Made by a program: the position numbers and the translations under genes. From Pseudomonas sp. GD04091 (GTDB taxonomy: Bacteria > Pseudomonadota > Gammaproteobacteria > Pseudomonadales > Pseudomonadaceae): a stretch of 64,000 nucleotides of DNA. The stretch spans positions 1 to 64,000 of the forward strand of contig NZ_JAOEBG010000007.1 of NCBI RefSeq assembly GCF_029836165.1, written 5' to 3'. The stretch's first letter is position 1. Each line of letters begins with the position of its first letter. Below the pieces are notes generated by a model. The model was not told where the DNA came from and did no database searches. It saw only the letters and a program-made list of their open reading frames with translations. This document shows positions 16,939 to 25,692 of the stretch, piece after piece.

Positions 16939-16966
16939 TTGTCTTGCCAGTGCAATGCGCTACCAT
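16939..16966 (+). promoter_or_regulatory. Candidate sigma-70 promoter of nrdR
   Basis: -35 TTGTCT at 16939-16944, 16-bp spacer, -10 TACCAT at 16961-16966, 29 bp before the nrdR ATG. The match is moderate. Confidence 0.4.
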
Positions 16967-16995
16967 GGCCCTCCCTTTTTTTGTTGCCTGCCACC

Positions 16996-17460
16996 ATGCA
17001 CTGTCCGTTTTGCGGTGCCAACGACACCAAGGTCATCGACTCGCGCCTGGTCGCCGAGGGCGAACAGGTGCGTCGCCGTCGCGAATGCGTCGCCTGCGGC
17101 GAGCGCTTCACCACCTTCGAAACCGCCGAACTGGTCCTGCCCCGGCTGATCAAGCAGGACGGCACGCGCCAGCCTTTCGATGAAGACAAGTTGCGGGCCG
17201 GCATGCAGCGCGCGCTGGAGAAGCGCCCGGTCAGCGTCGAGCGTCTGGAAGCGGCGCTGGCGCACATCAAGAGCCGCCTGCGCGCAACCGGCGAGCGCGA
17301 GGTGAAGTCGCTGGTGGTCGGCGAGATGGTGATGGCCGAGCTGCGCAAGCTCGACGAAGTCGCCTACATCCGTTTCGCCTCGGTCTACCGGCGCTTCCAG
17401 GACCTCGACGAATTCCGCGAAGAAATCGACCGCCTGGCCCGCGAGCCAGCCAAAGAGTAA
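16996..17460 (+). CDS. nrdR: Transcriptional repressor NrdR
   Basis: A 154-residue repressor of ribonucleotide reductase genes. Four cysteines (Cys3, Cys6, Cys31, Cys34) form the zinc ribbon and residues about 49-139 form the ATP-cone ([20 protein letters not shown]...) that senses ATP/dATP. The length is that of the family. It is followed 2 bp later by ribD, the usual pseudomonad order, so it is likely the first gene of the riboflavin operon. Confidence 0.95.
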   Translation: MHCPFCGANDTKVIDSRLVAEGEQVRRRRECVACGERFTTFETAELVLPRLIKQDGTRQPFDEDKLRAGMQRALEKRPVSVERLEAALAHIKSRLRATGEREVKSLVVGEMVMAELRKLDEVAYIRFASVYRRFQDLDEFREEIDRLAREPAKE

Positions 17461-17462
17461 GC

Positions 17463-18590
17463 ATGTCCAGCCAAGCCATTCTCGACGCCCACTACATGGC
17501 CCGGGCCGTGGAACTGGCCCGCAAGGGCCTGTACAGCACCCACCCCAACCCCCGCGTGGGCTGCGTGATCGTGCGTGACGGCGAGGTGGTCGGCGAGGGC
17601 TGGCATGTGCGTGCCGGCGAGCCGCACGCCGAGGTCCACGCCCTGCGCCAGGCCGGCGAGCGGGCCCGTGGCGCCTGTGCCTATGTCACCCTCGAGCCCT
17701 GCAGCCATCATGGCCGCACGCCGCCGTGCGCCGAGGCGCTGGTGAAAGCCGGTGTGGCGCGGGTGGTGGCGGCGATGCAGGATCCCAACCCGCAAGTGGC
17801 CGGCAACGGCCTGCGCCGCCTGCGCGAGGCCGGTATCGAGGTCGGCAGCGGCGTGCTCGAGGCCGAGGCCCGCGCCCTCAATCCTGGGTTCCTCAAGCGC
17901 ATGGAGCATGGCCTGCCGTATGTGCGCGCCAAGCTGGCCATGAGCCTGGACGGCCGTACCGCCATGGCCAGCGGCGAGAGCCAGTGGATCACCGGCCCGG
18001 CGGCACGTGCCGCGGTGCAGCGCCTGCGCGCCCGTTCCAGTGTGGTGCTGACCAGCGCCGAGAGCGTGCTGTTCGACAACGCACGCATGACCGTGCGCGG
18101 TGAGGAACTGGGCCTGGAGCCCGAACTCACCGCCCTGGCCCTGTCGCGCCCGCCCCTGCGCGTGCTGGTCGACGGTCGCCTGCGCCTGCCGCTGGACGCG
18201 TCGTTCTTCCAGGCGGGTCCGGCGCTGGTGGTCACCGCCGCGGGCGAAGACCCACGCTATGCCGCCTCTGGTCACGAACTGATCGACCTGCCGGGCGGCG
18301 ATGGCCGTGTCGACCTGCCGGCACTGCTGTGGCTACTGGCCGGGCGCGGGGTCAACGAAATCCTGCTGGAGGCCGGCGCCGGCCTGGTCGGCGCCTTCGC
18401 CCGCCAGGGCCTGGTCGACGAGTACCAGCTGTTCGTCGCCGGCACCTTCCTCGGCTCCGAAGCTCGTCCGCTGCTGGACTGGCCGATGTCGAAGATGAGC
18501 GAGGCGCCGCGCCTGAAGATCACCGATATGCGCGCGGTCGGCGATGACTGGCGAGTCACTGCCATCCCCTTGCCGGCCCCCGGCGTATAA
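17463..18590 (+). CDS. ribD: Riboflavin biosynthesis bifunctional deaminase/reductase RibD
   Basis: A 375-residue two-domain enzyme. The N-terminal deaminase (about 1-148) carries the zinc site HAEVHAL plus PCSHHGRTPPC; the C-terminal reductase (about 150-370) carries KLAMSLDGRTA and GVNEILLEAGAGL. It converts the GTP cyclohydrolase II product to the ribitylamino-pyrimidine in two steps. It follows nrdR by 2 bp and precedes ribE by 42 bp. Confidence 0.95.
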   Translation: MSSQAILDAHYMARAVELARKGLYSTHPNPRVGCVIVRDGEVVGEGWHVRAGEPHAEVHALRQAGERARGACAYVTLEPCSHHGRTPPCAEALVKAGVARVVAAMQDPNPQVAGNGLRRLREAGIEVGSGVLEAEARALNPGFLKRMEHGLPYVRAKLAMSLDGRTAMASGESQWITGPAARAAVQRLRARSSVVLTSAESVLFDNARMTVRGEELGLEPELTALALSRPPLRVLVDGRLRLPLDASFFQAGPALVVTAAGEDPRYAASGHELIDLPGGDGRVDLPALLWLLAGRGVNEILLEAGAGLVGAFARQGLVDEYQLFVAGTFLGSEARPLLDWPMSKMSEAPRLKITDMRAVGDDWRVTAIPLPAPGV

Positions 18591-18632
18591 TGCCTGGCTT
18601 GCACCGCGCAGCCCGTACTTGAGGAGAACAGC

Positions 18633-19298
18633 ATGTTCACCGGCATCATCGAATCCATCGGCACCATCCGCAGCCTCACCCCCAAGGGCGGTGACGTGCG
18701 TGTCTACGTCGAAACCGGCAAGCTCGACCTGGGCGACGTCAAGCTCGGCGACAGCATCGCGGTCAACGGCGTGTGCCTGACCGCCGTCGAACTGCCCGGC
18801 GACGGCTTCTGGGCCGACGTCAGCGTCGAGACCCTCAAGCGCACCGCCATGGTCGATCTCAAGAGCGGCAGCCGGGTCAACCTGGAAAAGGCCCTGACCC
18901 CGACCACCCGCCTGGGTGGTCACCTGGTCAGCGGCCACGTCGACGGTGTCGGCGAGATCGTCTCGCGCGCCGATAACGCCCGTGCCATCCAGTTCCGCGT
19001 GCGCGCCCCGAAAGAACTGGCCAAGTACATCGCCCACAAGGGCTCGATCACCGTCGACGGCACCAGCCTGACGGTCAACGAAGTCGATGGCGCCGAGTTC
19101 GAGCTGACCATCGTCCCGCACACCCTGTCCGAAACCATCATGGCCGACTACCGCCCTGGGCGTCGGGTGAACCTTGAGGTCGACCTGCTGGCCCGTTACC
19201 TGGAGCGTCTGCTGCTGGGCGACAAGGCCGCCGAGCCGAGCAAAGGCAGTGGCATCACCGAAAGCTTCCTGGCCGCCAACGGCTTCTTGAAATCCTGA
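18633..19298 (+). CDS. ribE: Riboflavin synthase alpha subunit RibE
   Basis: A 221-residue protein with two tandem lumazine-binding halves, MFTGIIESIG... and LGGHLVSGHVDGVGEI...; it dismutates two 6,7-dimethyl-8-ribityllumazine molecules to riboflavin. SD GAGGAG lies 9 nt before the ATG. It is located between ribD and ribBX in the operon. Confidence 0.95.
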   Translation: MFTGIIESIGTIRSLTPKGGDVRVYVETGKLDLGDVKLGDSIAVNGVCLTAVELPGDGFWADVSVETLKRTAMVDLKSGSRVNLEKALTPTTRLGGHLVSGHVDGVGEIVSRADNARAIQFRVRAPKELAKYIAHKGSITVDGTSLTVNEVDGAEFELTIVPHTLSETIMADYRPGRRVNLEVDLLARYLERLLLGDKAAEPSKGSGITESFLAANGFLKS

Positions 19299-19316
19299 TT
19301 GAGAAGGGGGTGCCGC

Positions 19317-20408
19317 GTGGCGCTCAACAGCATCGAAGAACTGGTCGAAGACATCCGCCAGGGCAAAATGGTCATCCTCATGGATGACGAAGACCGCGAG
19401 AACGAAGGCGACATCATCATGGCGGCCGAGTGCTGCCTGCCCGAGCACATCAACTTCATGGCCAAGCACGCCCGTGGGCTGATCTGCATGCCGATGACCC
19501 GCGAGCGCTGCGAAACCCTGAAGCTGCCGCTGATGGCGCCGCGCAACGGCTCGGGCTTCGGCACCAAGTTCACCGTGTCGATCGAGGCCGCCGAGGGTGT
19601 CACCACCGGCATCTCCGCCGCCGACCGCGCCCGTACCGTGCAGGCTGCCGCCGCCAAGGACGCCAAGGCCGATGACATCGTCAGCCCTGGCCACATCTTC
19701 CCGCTGATGGCCCAGCCCGGTGGCACCCTGGCCCGCGCCGGTCACACCGAGGCGGCCTGCGACCTGGCGCGCATGGCCGGCTTCGAGCCGAGCGGGGTGA
19801 TCTGCGAGGTGATGAACGACGACGGCACCATGTCGCGTCGCGCCGAGCTGGAAGTGTTCGCCGCCGAGCACGGCCTGAAGATCGGCACCATCGCCGACCT
19901 GATCCACTACCGCATGATCCACGAGCGCACCGTGCAGCGCGTCTCCGAGCAGCCGATCGAGAGCGAGCTGGGCCAGTTCAACCTGGTCACCTACCGCGAC
20001 GCGGTCGAAGGCGACGTGCACATGGCCCTCACGCTCGGCAAGATCTGCGCCGAAGAGCCGACCCTGGTGCGCGTGCACAACATGGATCCGCTGCGCGACC
20101 TGCTGATGGTCAAGCAGCCAGGCCGCTGGAGCCTGCGCGCGGCCATGAGCGCCGTAGCAGAGGCCGGCAGCGGCGTGGTGCTGCTGCTGGGCCACCCACT
20201 GGACGGCGACGTGCTGCTGGCGCATATCCGCGAGAGCGCGGGCGATGCGCCGGCCAAGGCGCCGACCACCTACAGCACCGTCGGTGCCGGTTCGCAGATC
20301 CTGCGTGACCTCGGTGTGCGCAAGATGCGCCTGATGAGTTCGCCGATGAAGTTCAATGCGATATCCGGATTCGATCTGGAAGTTGTAGAATACGTGCCCT
20401 CCGAGTGA
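19317..20408 (+). CDS. DHBP synthase with inactive GTP cyclohydrolase II-like domain (RibBX)
   Basis: A 363-residue protein. The N-terminal RibB domain (about 1-200) is intact, with [11 protein letters not shown] and the [14 protein letters not shown] segment, and makes 3,4-dihydroxy-2-butanone 4-phosphate. The C-terminal RibA-like domain (about 205-363) lacks the zinc Cys set (C-x-G-x-C) seen in the true RibA at 23847, so it cannot act as cyclohydrolase. This fits RibBX fusions described in Shewanella and other proteobacteria. The start is GTG at 19317 with AAGG upstream. Confidence 0.88.
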   Translation: MALNSIEELVEDIRQGKMVILMDDEDRENEGDIIMAAECCLPEHINFMAKHARGLICMPMTRERCETLKLPLMAPRNGSGFGTKFTVSIEAAEGVTTGISAADRARTVQAAAAKDAKADDIVSPGHIFPLMAQPGGTLARAGHTEAACDLARMAGFEPSGVICEVMNDDGTMSRRAELEVFAAEHGLKIGTIADLIHYRMIHERTVQRVSEQPIESELGQFNLVTYRDAVEGDVHMALTLGKICAEEPTLVRVHNMDPLRDLLMVKQPGRWSLRAAMSAVAEAGSGVVLLLGHPLDGDVLLAHIRESAGDAPAKAPTTYSTVGAGSQILRDLGVRKMRLMSSPMKFNAISGFDLEVVEYVPSE

Positions 20409-20499
20409 CTTGAGGCGGCTTCATCGCCCTCCCGCTCGAGTCAAAACCCTCCCGAGGCCGCCACAGCGCGGCCTCGCTCTTGAAGATGAGAACATCGGA

Positions 20500-20976
20500 A
20501 TGACCCTGAAGACCATCGAAGGTACCTTCATTGCCCCCAAAGGTCGCTATGCTTTGGTGGTTGGCCGCTTCAACAGCTTCGTCGTCGAAAGCCTGGTAAG
20601 CGGTGCAGTCGATGCCCTGGTACGCCATGGCGTCAGCGAAAGCGACATCACCATCATCCGTGCCCCGGGCGCGTTCGAGATCCCGCTGGTGGCGCAGAAA
20701 GTCGCCCAGCAGGGCGCGTATGACGCGATCATCGCCTTGGGCGCGGTGATCCGTGGTGGTACCCCGCACTTCGAATACGTGGCGGGCGAGTGCACCAAGG
20801 GCCTGGCCCAGGTGTCCATGGAGTTCGGTGTTCCGGTGGCCTTCGGCGTGTTGACCGTCGACTCCATCGAACAAGCCATCGAGCGTTCCGGCACCAAGGC
20901 CGGCAACAAAGGTGCCGAAGCTGCCCTGTCCGCCCTGGAAATGGTCAGCCTGCTGGCGCAGTTGGAGGCCAAGTGA
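20500..20976 (+). CDS. ribH: 6,7-dimethyl-8-ribityllumazine synthase RibH
   Basis: A 158-residue lumazine synthase: [35 protein letters not shown] and PVAFGVLT are the active-site segments. It condenses DHBP with the pyrimidine to give the RibE substrate and assembles as an icosahedral or pentameric shell. The ATG at 20500 gives the family length. It overlaps nusB by 4 nt (GTGA). Confidence 0.95.
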   Translation: MTLKTIEGTFIAPKGRYALVVGRFNSFVVESLVSGAVDALVRHGVSESDITIIRAPGAFEIPLVAQKVAQQGAYDAIIALGAVIRGGTPHFEYVAGECTKGLAQVSMEFGVPVAFGVLTVDSIEQAIERSGTKAGNKGAEAALSALEMVSLLAQLEAK

Positions 20977-21473
20977 TTAGCGACGAAAGCGATCGTTTCA
21001 ACCCGCGCGATCCGAAACCTGCGGATGCCGGCAAGCCGTCGAAGAGCGCCAAGCGCCGCGAAGCCCGCAAGCTCGCCACGCAAGCGCTCTATCAGTGGCA
21101 CATGGCCAAGCACTCGCTGAACGAAGTGGAAGCGCAGTTCCGGGTCGATAACGATTTCTCCGACGTGGACGGTGCCTATTTCCGCGAGATCCTGCATGGG
21201 GTCCCGGCGAAGAAGGCCGAGATCGACGAAGCGCTGAAGCCTTGCCTGGACACCCCGCTGGAAGAACTCGACCCGGTCGAGCTGTCGGTGCTGCGCCTGT
21301 CCGCCTGGGAGTTCATGATGCGCGCCGACGTTCCGTACCGCGTGGTGATCAACGAAGGTGTTGAGCTGGCGAAAGTCTTTGGCGCCACCGACGGGCACAA
21401 GTTCGTCAACGGTGTACTGGACAAGCTGGCGCCGCGTCTGCGTGAAGCGGAAGTCCGGGCGAACAAGCGCTGA
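20973..21473 (+). CDS. nusB: Transcription antitermination factor NusB
   Basis: A 166-residue all-helical RNA-binding protein; it binds boxA RNA with NusE and promotes rRNA antitermination. The segments [15 protein letters not shown] and [13 protein letters not shown] ([29 protein letters not shown]) are diagnostic. It starts at a GTG overlapping the ribH stop, giving tight translational coupling. Confidence 0.95.
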   Translation: MISDESDRFNPRDPKPADAGKPSKSAKRREARKLATQALYQWHMAKHSLNEVEAQFRVDNDFSDVDGAYFREILHGVPAKKAEIDEALKPCLDTPLEELDPVELSVLRLSAWEFMMRADVPYRVVINEGVELAKVFGATDGHKFVNGVLDKLAPRLREAEVRANKR

Positions 21474-21491
21474 GAGCGGCGCTGACGAGCC

Positions 21492-22448
21492 ATGGGTGAG
21501 TTCGAGCTGATCAGCCATTACTTCGCCGCCGCGCCCTGCGCGCAGGGCGGCGAGTGTGTGGCCCTGGGCATCGGCGACGACTGCGCCCTGCTCGACCTTC
21601 CCGCAGGCGAGCAACTGGCGATTTCCACCGACACCCTCGTGGCCGGTGTGCATTTTCCCGCTGTCTGTGACCCGCTGCTGCTTGGCCAGCGTTCGTTGGC
21701 CGTGGCGGCGAGCGACCTGGCGGCCATGGGCGCCACGCCCATCGGTTTCACCCTCGCCCTGACCCTGCCGGAAGTCGGCGCCGACTGGCTCGCCGGTTAC
21801 GCCGACGGCCTGAACCGCATGGCCAGGCGCTGCCGCCTGGCGCTGATCGGCGGCGATACCACCCGTGGCCCCTTGAGCATCACCGTGACCGTGTTCGGTC
21901 GTGTGCCGGTCGGCCAGGCGCTGCGACGCAGTGGCGCGCGGCCGGGCGACCTGCTGTGTGTCGGTGACTGCCTGGGCGATGCCGCGGGCGCGTTGCCGTT
22001 GGTGCTGGGCGAGCGCGAGGCGCCGGAGGAAGTGGCCAGTGCACTGCTGGCGCATTACTGGTCGCCGCTGCCACAGTTGCAACTGGGCGAGCGCCTGCGT
22101 GGCCTGGCCACGGCGGCGCTGGATGTTTCCGATGGCCTGCTGGCCGATTGCGGGCATATCGCCAAGGCGTCTGGCGTCGCCCTCGAGGTGAACCTGGAGC
22201 AGGTGCCAGTGTCAGCTGCTCTGCGGGCCTTGCTCGGCGACGAGGAGGCCCGATGGACGGCGCTGACCGGCGGCGACGACTACGTACTGGCGTTCACCGT
22301 GCCGCAGGCAGCGCTTGCGAGCCTGCCGGGCACGGTGCAGGTCATCGGTCGTGTGCGCGAAGGGCAGGGCGTGACCCTGCTCGATGCCCAGGGCCGGGAT
22401 ATCACCCCCGTTCAACGGGGCTATCAACATTTCAGGGAGACACCGTGA
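21492..22448 (+). CDS. thiL: Thiamine-monophosphate kinase ThiL
   Basis: A 318-residue ATP-dependent kinase that makes thiamine diphosphate from thiamine phosphate. GIGDDCALLD and STDTLVAGVHF near the N-terminus and DVSDGLLADCGHI in the C-terminal half are the ThiL/PurM-fold metal-binding motifs. It follows nusB by 18 bp and overlaps pgpA by 4 nt. Confidence 0.94.
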   Translation: MGEFELISHYFAAAPCAQGGECVALGIGDDCALLDLPAGEQLAISTDTLVAGVHFPAVCDPLLLGQRSLAVAASDLAAMGATPIGFTLALTLPEVGADWLAGYADGLNRMARRCRLALIGGDTTRGPLSITVTVFGRVPVGQALRRSGARPGDLLCVGDCLGDAAGALPLVLGEREAPEEVASALLAHYWSPLPQLQLGERLRGLATAALDVSDGLLADCGHIAKASGVALEVNLEQVPVSAALRALLGDEEARWTALTGGDDYVLAFTVPQAALASLPGTVQVIGRVREGQGVTLLDAQGRDITPVQRGYQHFRETP

Positions 22449-22948
22449 CCGACCACCCCAACCAGGTGCCTGCGGAGTTCGTTCCGCCTTCGGTCTGGCG
22501 CAACCCATGGCACTTCATCGCCTTCGGCTTCGGCTCCGGCACCCTGCCCAAGGCCCCGGGCACCTGGGGTTCGCTGGTGGCGCTGCCGTTCATTCCGCTG
22601 TGGCAGATGCTGCCCGACTGGGGTTACTGGCTGCTGCTGGGCATCAGCATGCTGTTCGGCGTGTGGTTGTGCGGCAAGGTGGCGAACGACTTGCGCGTGC
22701 ACGATCATGAAGGCATCGTCTGGGACGAGATCGTCGGCATGTGGATCACCCTCTGGCTGGTGCCGGAAGGCTGGCAGTGGCTGTTGGCGGGGTTCCTGAT
22801 GTTCCGCTTCTTCGACATCCTCAAGCCGTGGCCGATCCGCTGGATCGACCGTCATGTGCATGGCGGCTTCGGGATCATGCTCGACGATATCCTGGCTGGC
22901 GTGTTCGCCTGGCTGGGCATGCAGGTTCTGGTGTGGGCGGTGGCCTGA
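22445..22948 (+). CDS. pgpA: Phosphatidylglycerophosphatase A (PgpA)
   Basis: A 167-residue membrane phosphatase that removes phosphate from phosphatidylglycerophosphate. The GSGTLPKAPGTWGSL and VWDEIVGMW motifs and the HGGFGIMLDDILAG C-terminal segment are diagnostic; there are three to four membrane helices. The start is GTG inside the thiL stop (GTGA). Confidence 0.93.
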   Translation: MTDHPNQVPAEFVPPSVWRNPWHFIAFGFGSGTLPKAPGTWGSLVALPFIPLWQMLPDWGYWLLLGISMLFGVWLCGKVANDLRVHDHEGIVWDEIVGMWITLWLVPEGWQWLLAGFLMFRFFDILKPWPIRWIDRHVHGGFGIMLDDILAGVFAWLGMQVLVWAVA

Positions 22949-22964
22949 TACAGGGAGCGTTGCG

Positions 22965-23708
22965 ATGGGCCTGAGGACTGTGTTGCTGGCATTGATGCTG
23001 TTCGTCGCAGGCCCGGGGGCGATGGCCCAGGAGGCGCCGGCGCAGGTGCGCCTGGTCAGCGAGGAATGGCTCGACTACACCAATGGCGACGGCACCGGGC
23101 TGGCCTGGGACGTGTTGCGCAAGGTGTTCGAGCCGGCCGGGGTCAAGGTCCAGGCGCAGAGCGCGCCTTACAGCCGCGCGGTCGGGCTGGTCAAGCGTGG
23201 CGAGGCGGATGCCTGGGTCGGTTCGTACAAGGACGAGAACGACGATAACCTCTACCCGCGCTGGCACTTCGACATGGACCACATCTACGCGCTGGGCCTG
23301 GCCAGCAAGCCGGTGCCGACGCCCGAGACCATCGGCCAGTTCCGTCTGGCATGGGTGCGTGGCTACGACTACGCCAGCTACCTGCCCAATGCCCGCAACT
23401 TCCGTGAGATCCAGCGCCGCGAAGGCATCCTGCCGATGCTCGAGCATGACCGTGTGGACTTCTACGTCGATGCGCTCACCGAGGTCGATTATGTGCTCGG
23501 CCAGGCGCCGCACCCCGAACGCTTTCGGCGCAGCCATGTCGCCGAGCTGCCGTTGTACCTGGCGTTTGCCAGGACCGGAAAAGGCCAGGCATTGCGCGAT
23601 CTGTTCGACCGGCGCATGGAGCAACTGGTGCGCAGCGGCGAGTTGAAGCCGATCTTCGAGCGCTGGCAGCAGCCGTATCCGTTCACCAGCGACAGCCAGC
23701 CTCACTAA
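22965..23708 (+). CDS. Periplasmic substrate-binding protein (SBP_bac_3-like)
   Basis: A 247-residue secreted protein: signal peptide (MGLRTVLLAL...GAMA), then a type II periplasmic-binding fold with PYSRAVGLVKRGEADAWVGSY, as in the family-3 amino-acid-binding and sensory proteins. No permease or ATPase is adjacent, so it may feed another transporter or act as a sensor component. It follows pgpA by 16 bp. The ligand is unknown. Confidence 0.72.
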   Translation: MGLRTVLLALMLFVAGPGAMAQEAPAQVRLVSEEWLDYTNGDGTGLAWDVLRKVFEPAGVKVQAQSAPYSRAVGLVKRGEADAWVGSYKDENDDNLYPRWHFDMDHIYALGLASKPVPTPETIGQFRLAWVRGYDYASYLPNARNFREIQRREGILPMLEHDRVDFYVDALTEVDYVLGQAPHPERFRRSHVAELPLYLAFARTGKGQALRDLFDRRMEQLVRSGELKPIFERWQQPYPFTSDSQPH

Positions 23709-23846
23709 GACCTCGCCTGCCTCGCGGCCACCCCTCATATGCATCGAACTTTTCGATCTTAAGCCACGGTATTCACCCTGCGCACCCGCGCCGGGCTGCT
23801 GATACAATCGGCCAATCTGAAAATTCCTACTTTCCAGGAGCACAAC

Positions 23847-24464
23847 GTGCCCGTCGTCTTTGTTGCCGCCTCTAAACTCCCGACTCCCTTTGCGACCTTC
23901 ACCATGCATGGCTTTCTCGACGAAGCCACCGGCCGTGAGCACGTGGTGCTCAGCCTGGGTGACATCGCCGACGGCGAGCCGGTGCTGGGGCGCCTGCATT
24001 CCGAGTGCCTGACCGGCGACGCCCTGTTCAGCCAGCGCTGCGACTGCGGCTCGCAGCTGGAGGCCGCGTTGCAGGCCATCGCCCGCGAAGGCCGTGGCGT
24101 GCTGCTGTACCTGCGCCAGGAAGGCCGTGGCATCGGCCTGTTGAACAAGATCCGCGCCTACGAACTGCAAGATGGCGGCGCCGACACCGTCGAGGCCAAC
24201 GAGCGCCTGGGCTTCGCCGCCGACCAGCGGGACTACGCCATGTGCCTGCCGATGCTCGAGCACCTGGGCGTGAAGGCGCTGCGGCTGATGACCAACAACC
24301 CGCGCAAGGTCAAGGCCCTGACCGACATGCACATCAAGGTCGCCGAACGCGTGCCGCTGCACACTGGCCACAACCCGCACAACCGCCTGTACCTGGCCAC
24401 CAAGGCCGACAAGCTCGGCCACATGATGGGCAACAAGCACCAGGGCGAGGTGCCCCAGGCGTGA
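23847..24464 (+). CDS. ribA: GTP cyclohydrolase II (RibA)
   Basis: A 205-residue enzyme that opens GTP in the first committed step of riboflavin synthesis. The zinc ligands are Cys54, Cys65 and Cys67 ([21 protein letters not shown]), and the [10 protein letters not shown] and MTNNPRK segments are present. The start is GTG with AGGAG 6 nt upstream. As the RibBX C-terminal domain is degenerate, this is the only functional cyclohydrolase II in the window. It overlaps the next gene by 4 nt. Confidence 0.95.
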   Translation: MPVVFVAASKLPTPFATFTMHGFLDEATGREHVVLSLGDIADGEPVLGRLHSECLTGDALFSQRCDCGSQLEAALQAIAREGRGVLLYLRQEGRGIGLLNKIRAYELQDGGADTVEANERLGFAADQRDYAMCLPMLEHLGVKALRLMTNNPRKVKALTDMHIKVAERVPLHTGHNPHNRLYLATKADKLGHMMGNKHQGEVPQA

Positions 24465-24880
24465 CCCGCAGCGAGGTGAAGCGGCGGCTGGCCCTGGCCT
24501 GGTGGCAGTACCTGGCGGTGGGTCTGGTACCGTTGCCGGTGATGGCCTGGGCCTTCGGTGGTGGCGAGCCGCTGGTCCCGGTGCTGGCGATGCCGCTGTT
24601 CATCGCCGGCGCCGCCACCATGTTCCTCAGCCTGCCGCGCTTCGGCGCCTACAAGCGGGCGCTGATCGCCACCGACAAGCAACTGGGTACGCCGCAAGAG
24701 CCCGGTGCCTGGATCGAGCTGGCCCGGGTGCGGCGCCTGGCCATGCTGTACGCCTGCTTCCCGGCCTGGGTGGCGGCGCTTTCGGTGCTGGTCGGGCTGG
24801 AGGCGGTACCCCAGATCCTCCTGGCGTTGTCCACCGTGGTCGTGCTGTACCTCTATCGCATTCCGCGTCAGCTCGGCTGA
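24461..24880 (+). CDS. Small inner-membrane protein of unknown function
   Basis: A 139-residue protein with about four hydrophobic segments and a central basic/hydrophilic loop ([20 protein letters not shown]). It starts at a GTG inside the ribA stop and its own stop shares one base with the btuF-like ATG, so it is translated as part of a ribA-x-btuF unit. I recognise no family. Confidence 0.65.
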   Translation: MTRSEVKRRLALAWWQYLAVGLVPLPVMAWAFGGGEPLVPVLAMPLFIAGAATMFLSLPRFGAYKRALIATDKQLGTPQEPGAWIELARVRRLAMLYACFPAWVAALSVLVGLEAVPQILLALSTVVVLYLYRIPRQLG

Positions 24881-25692
24881 TGCGAGCGCTCATCGCCTTC
24901 GTTTCGCTGCTGTGTTGCGCGGCCCTGGCCGAAGCCGGGCCGCGGGTCGTCAGCCTGGCGCCGTCGATGACCGAAATCGTCGTGGAACTGGATGCCGGCG
25001 ACCTGCTGGTCGGTCTGCTCGACGGCGGTGAGCGTCCAGCGGCACTGCGCGACCTGCCTTCCGTCGGGCGCCATGGCCAGTTGGACATGGAGCGCCTGCT
25101 CAGCCTCCAACCCGACCTGCTGCTGCTTTGGCCCGGCAGCGTAGCGCCCGCCCAGCGCGATCAGTTGCGGCGCCTGGGGATCGCCACCTTCAGCGCCGAG
25201 CCCGGCGATCTCGACCAGTTGATCGGGCAGATCGAGGCGATTGCCCAGCGACTGGGGCGGGACGAGCAGGGGCGCCTGTACGCGTCCGGCCTGCGCGAAC
25301 GGTTGCGGCAGCTGCGCGAGCGCTATCGGCGGGAGACGCCGTTGCGGGTGTTCTATCAGGTATGGGACAAGCCGCTGTACACCCTCGGTGGTCATCAGGT
25401 GGTCAGCGATGCGCTGCGCGTCTGCGGTGCGCGCAACGTGTTCGACGACCTGACCCAGCCGGCGCCGCAGGTGAGCGTCGAGTCGGTGCTGCTGCGCGAC
25501 CCTCAGGTGATCCTGGCGGGTGATCAGGCGCAGTTGGCCAGCTGGCGTCGTTGGCCGCAGCTGAGCGCGGTGGCGGGCGAGCGGTTGCTGGTGGTGCCGG
25601 ACAAGGGCCTGGAGCGGCCCAGCGGGCAGATGATCGAGGCCACCGCCCGGCTGTGCGAATTGCTGGAGACTAGAGCGTCGGCGTCCAGGTGA
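24880..25692 (+). CDS. BtuF-like cobalamin-binding protein
   Basis: A 270-residue periplasmic protein: signal peptide ending near AEAG, then a helical-backbone binding fold with VSLAPSMTEIVVELDAGDLLVG, LLSLQPDLLLLWPGS and YTLGGHQVVSDALRVCGARNVFDD, all typical of BtuF-type vitamin B12-binding proteins. It converges with the BtuB-like receptor, overlapping it by 23 nt, which supports cobalamin as the ligand. No BtuC or BtuD lies in the window. Confidence 0.8.
   Translation: MRALIAFVSLLCCAALAEAGPRVVSLAPSMTEIVVELDAGDLLVGLLDGGERPAALRDLPSVGRHGQLDMERLLSLQPDLLLLWPGSVAPAQRDQLRRLGIATFSAEPGDLDQLIGQIEAIAQRLGRDEQGRLYASGLRERLRQLRERYRRETPLRVFYQVWDKPLYTLGGHQVVSDALRVCGARNVFDDLTQPAPQVSVESVLLRDPQVILAGDQAQLASWRRWPQLSAVAGERLLVVPDKGLERPSGQMIEATARLCELLETRASASR

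Noticed and set aside
18333..20225. A 630-codon minus-strand frame across ribD, ribE and ribBX
   Set aside because: Antisense to three well-identified enzymes; no family match.
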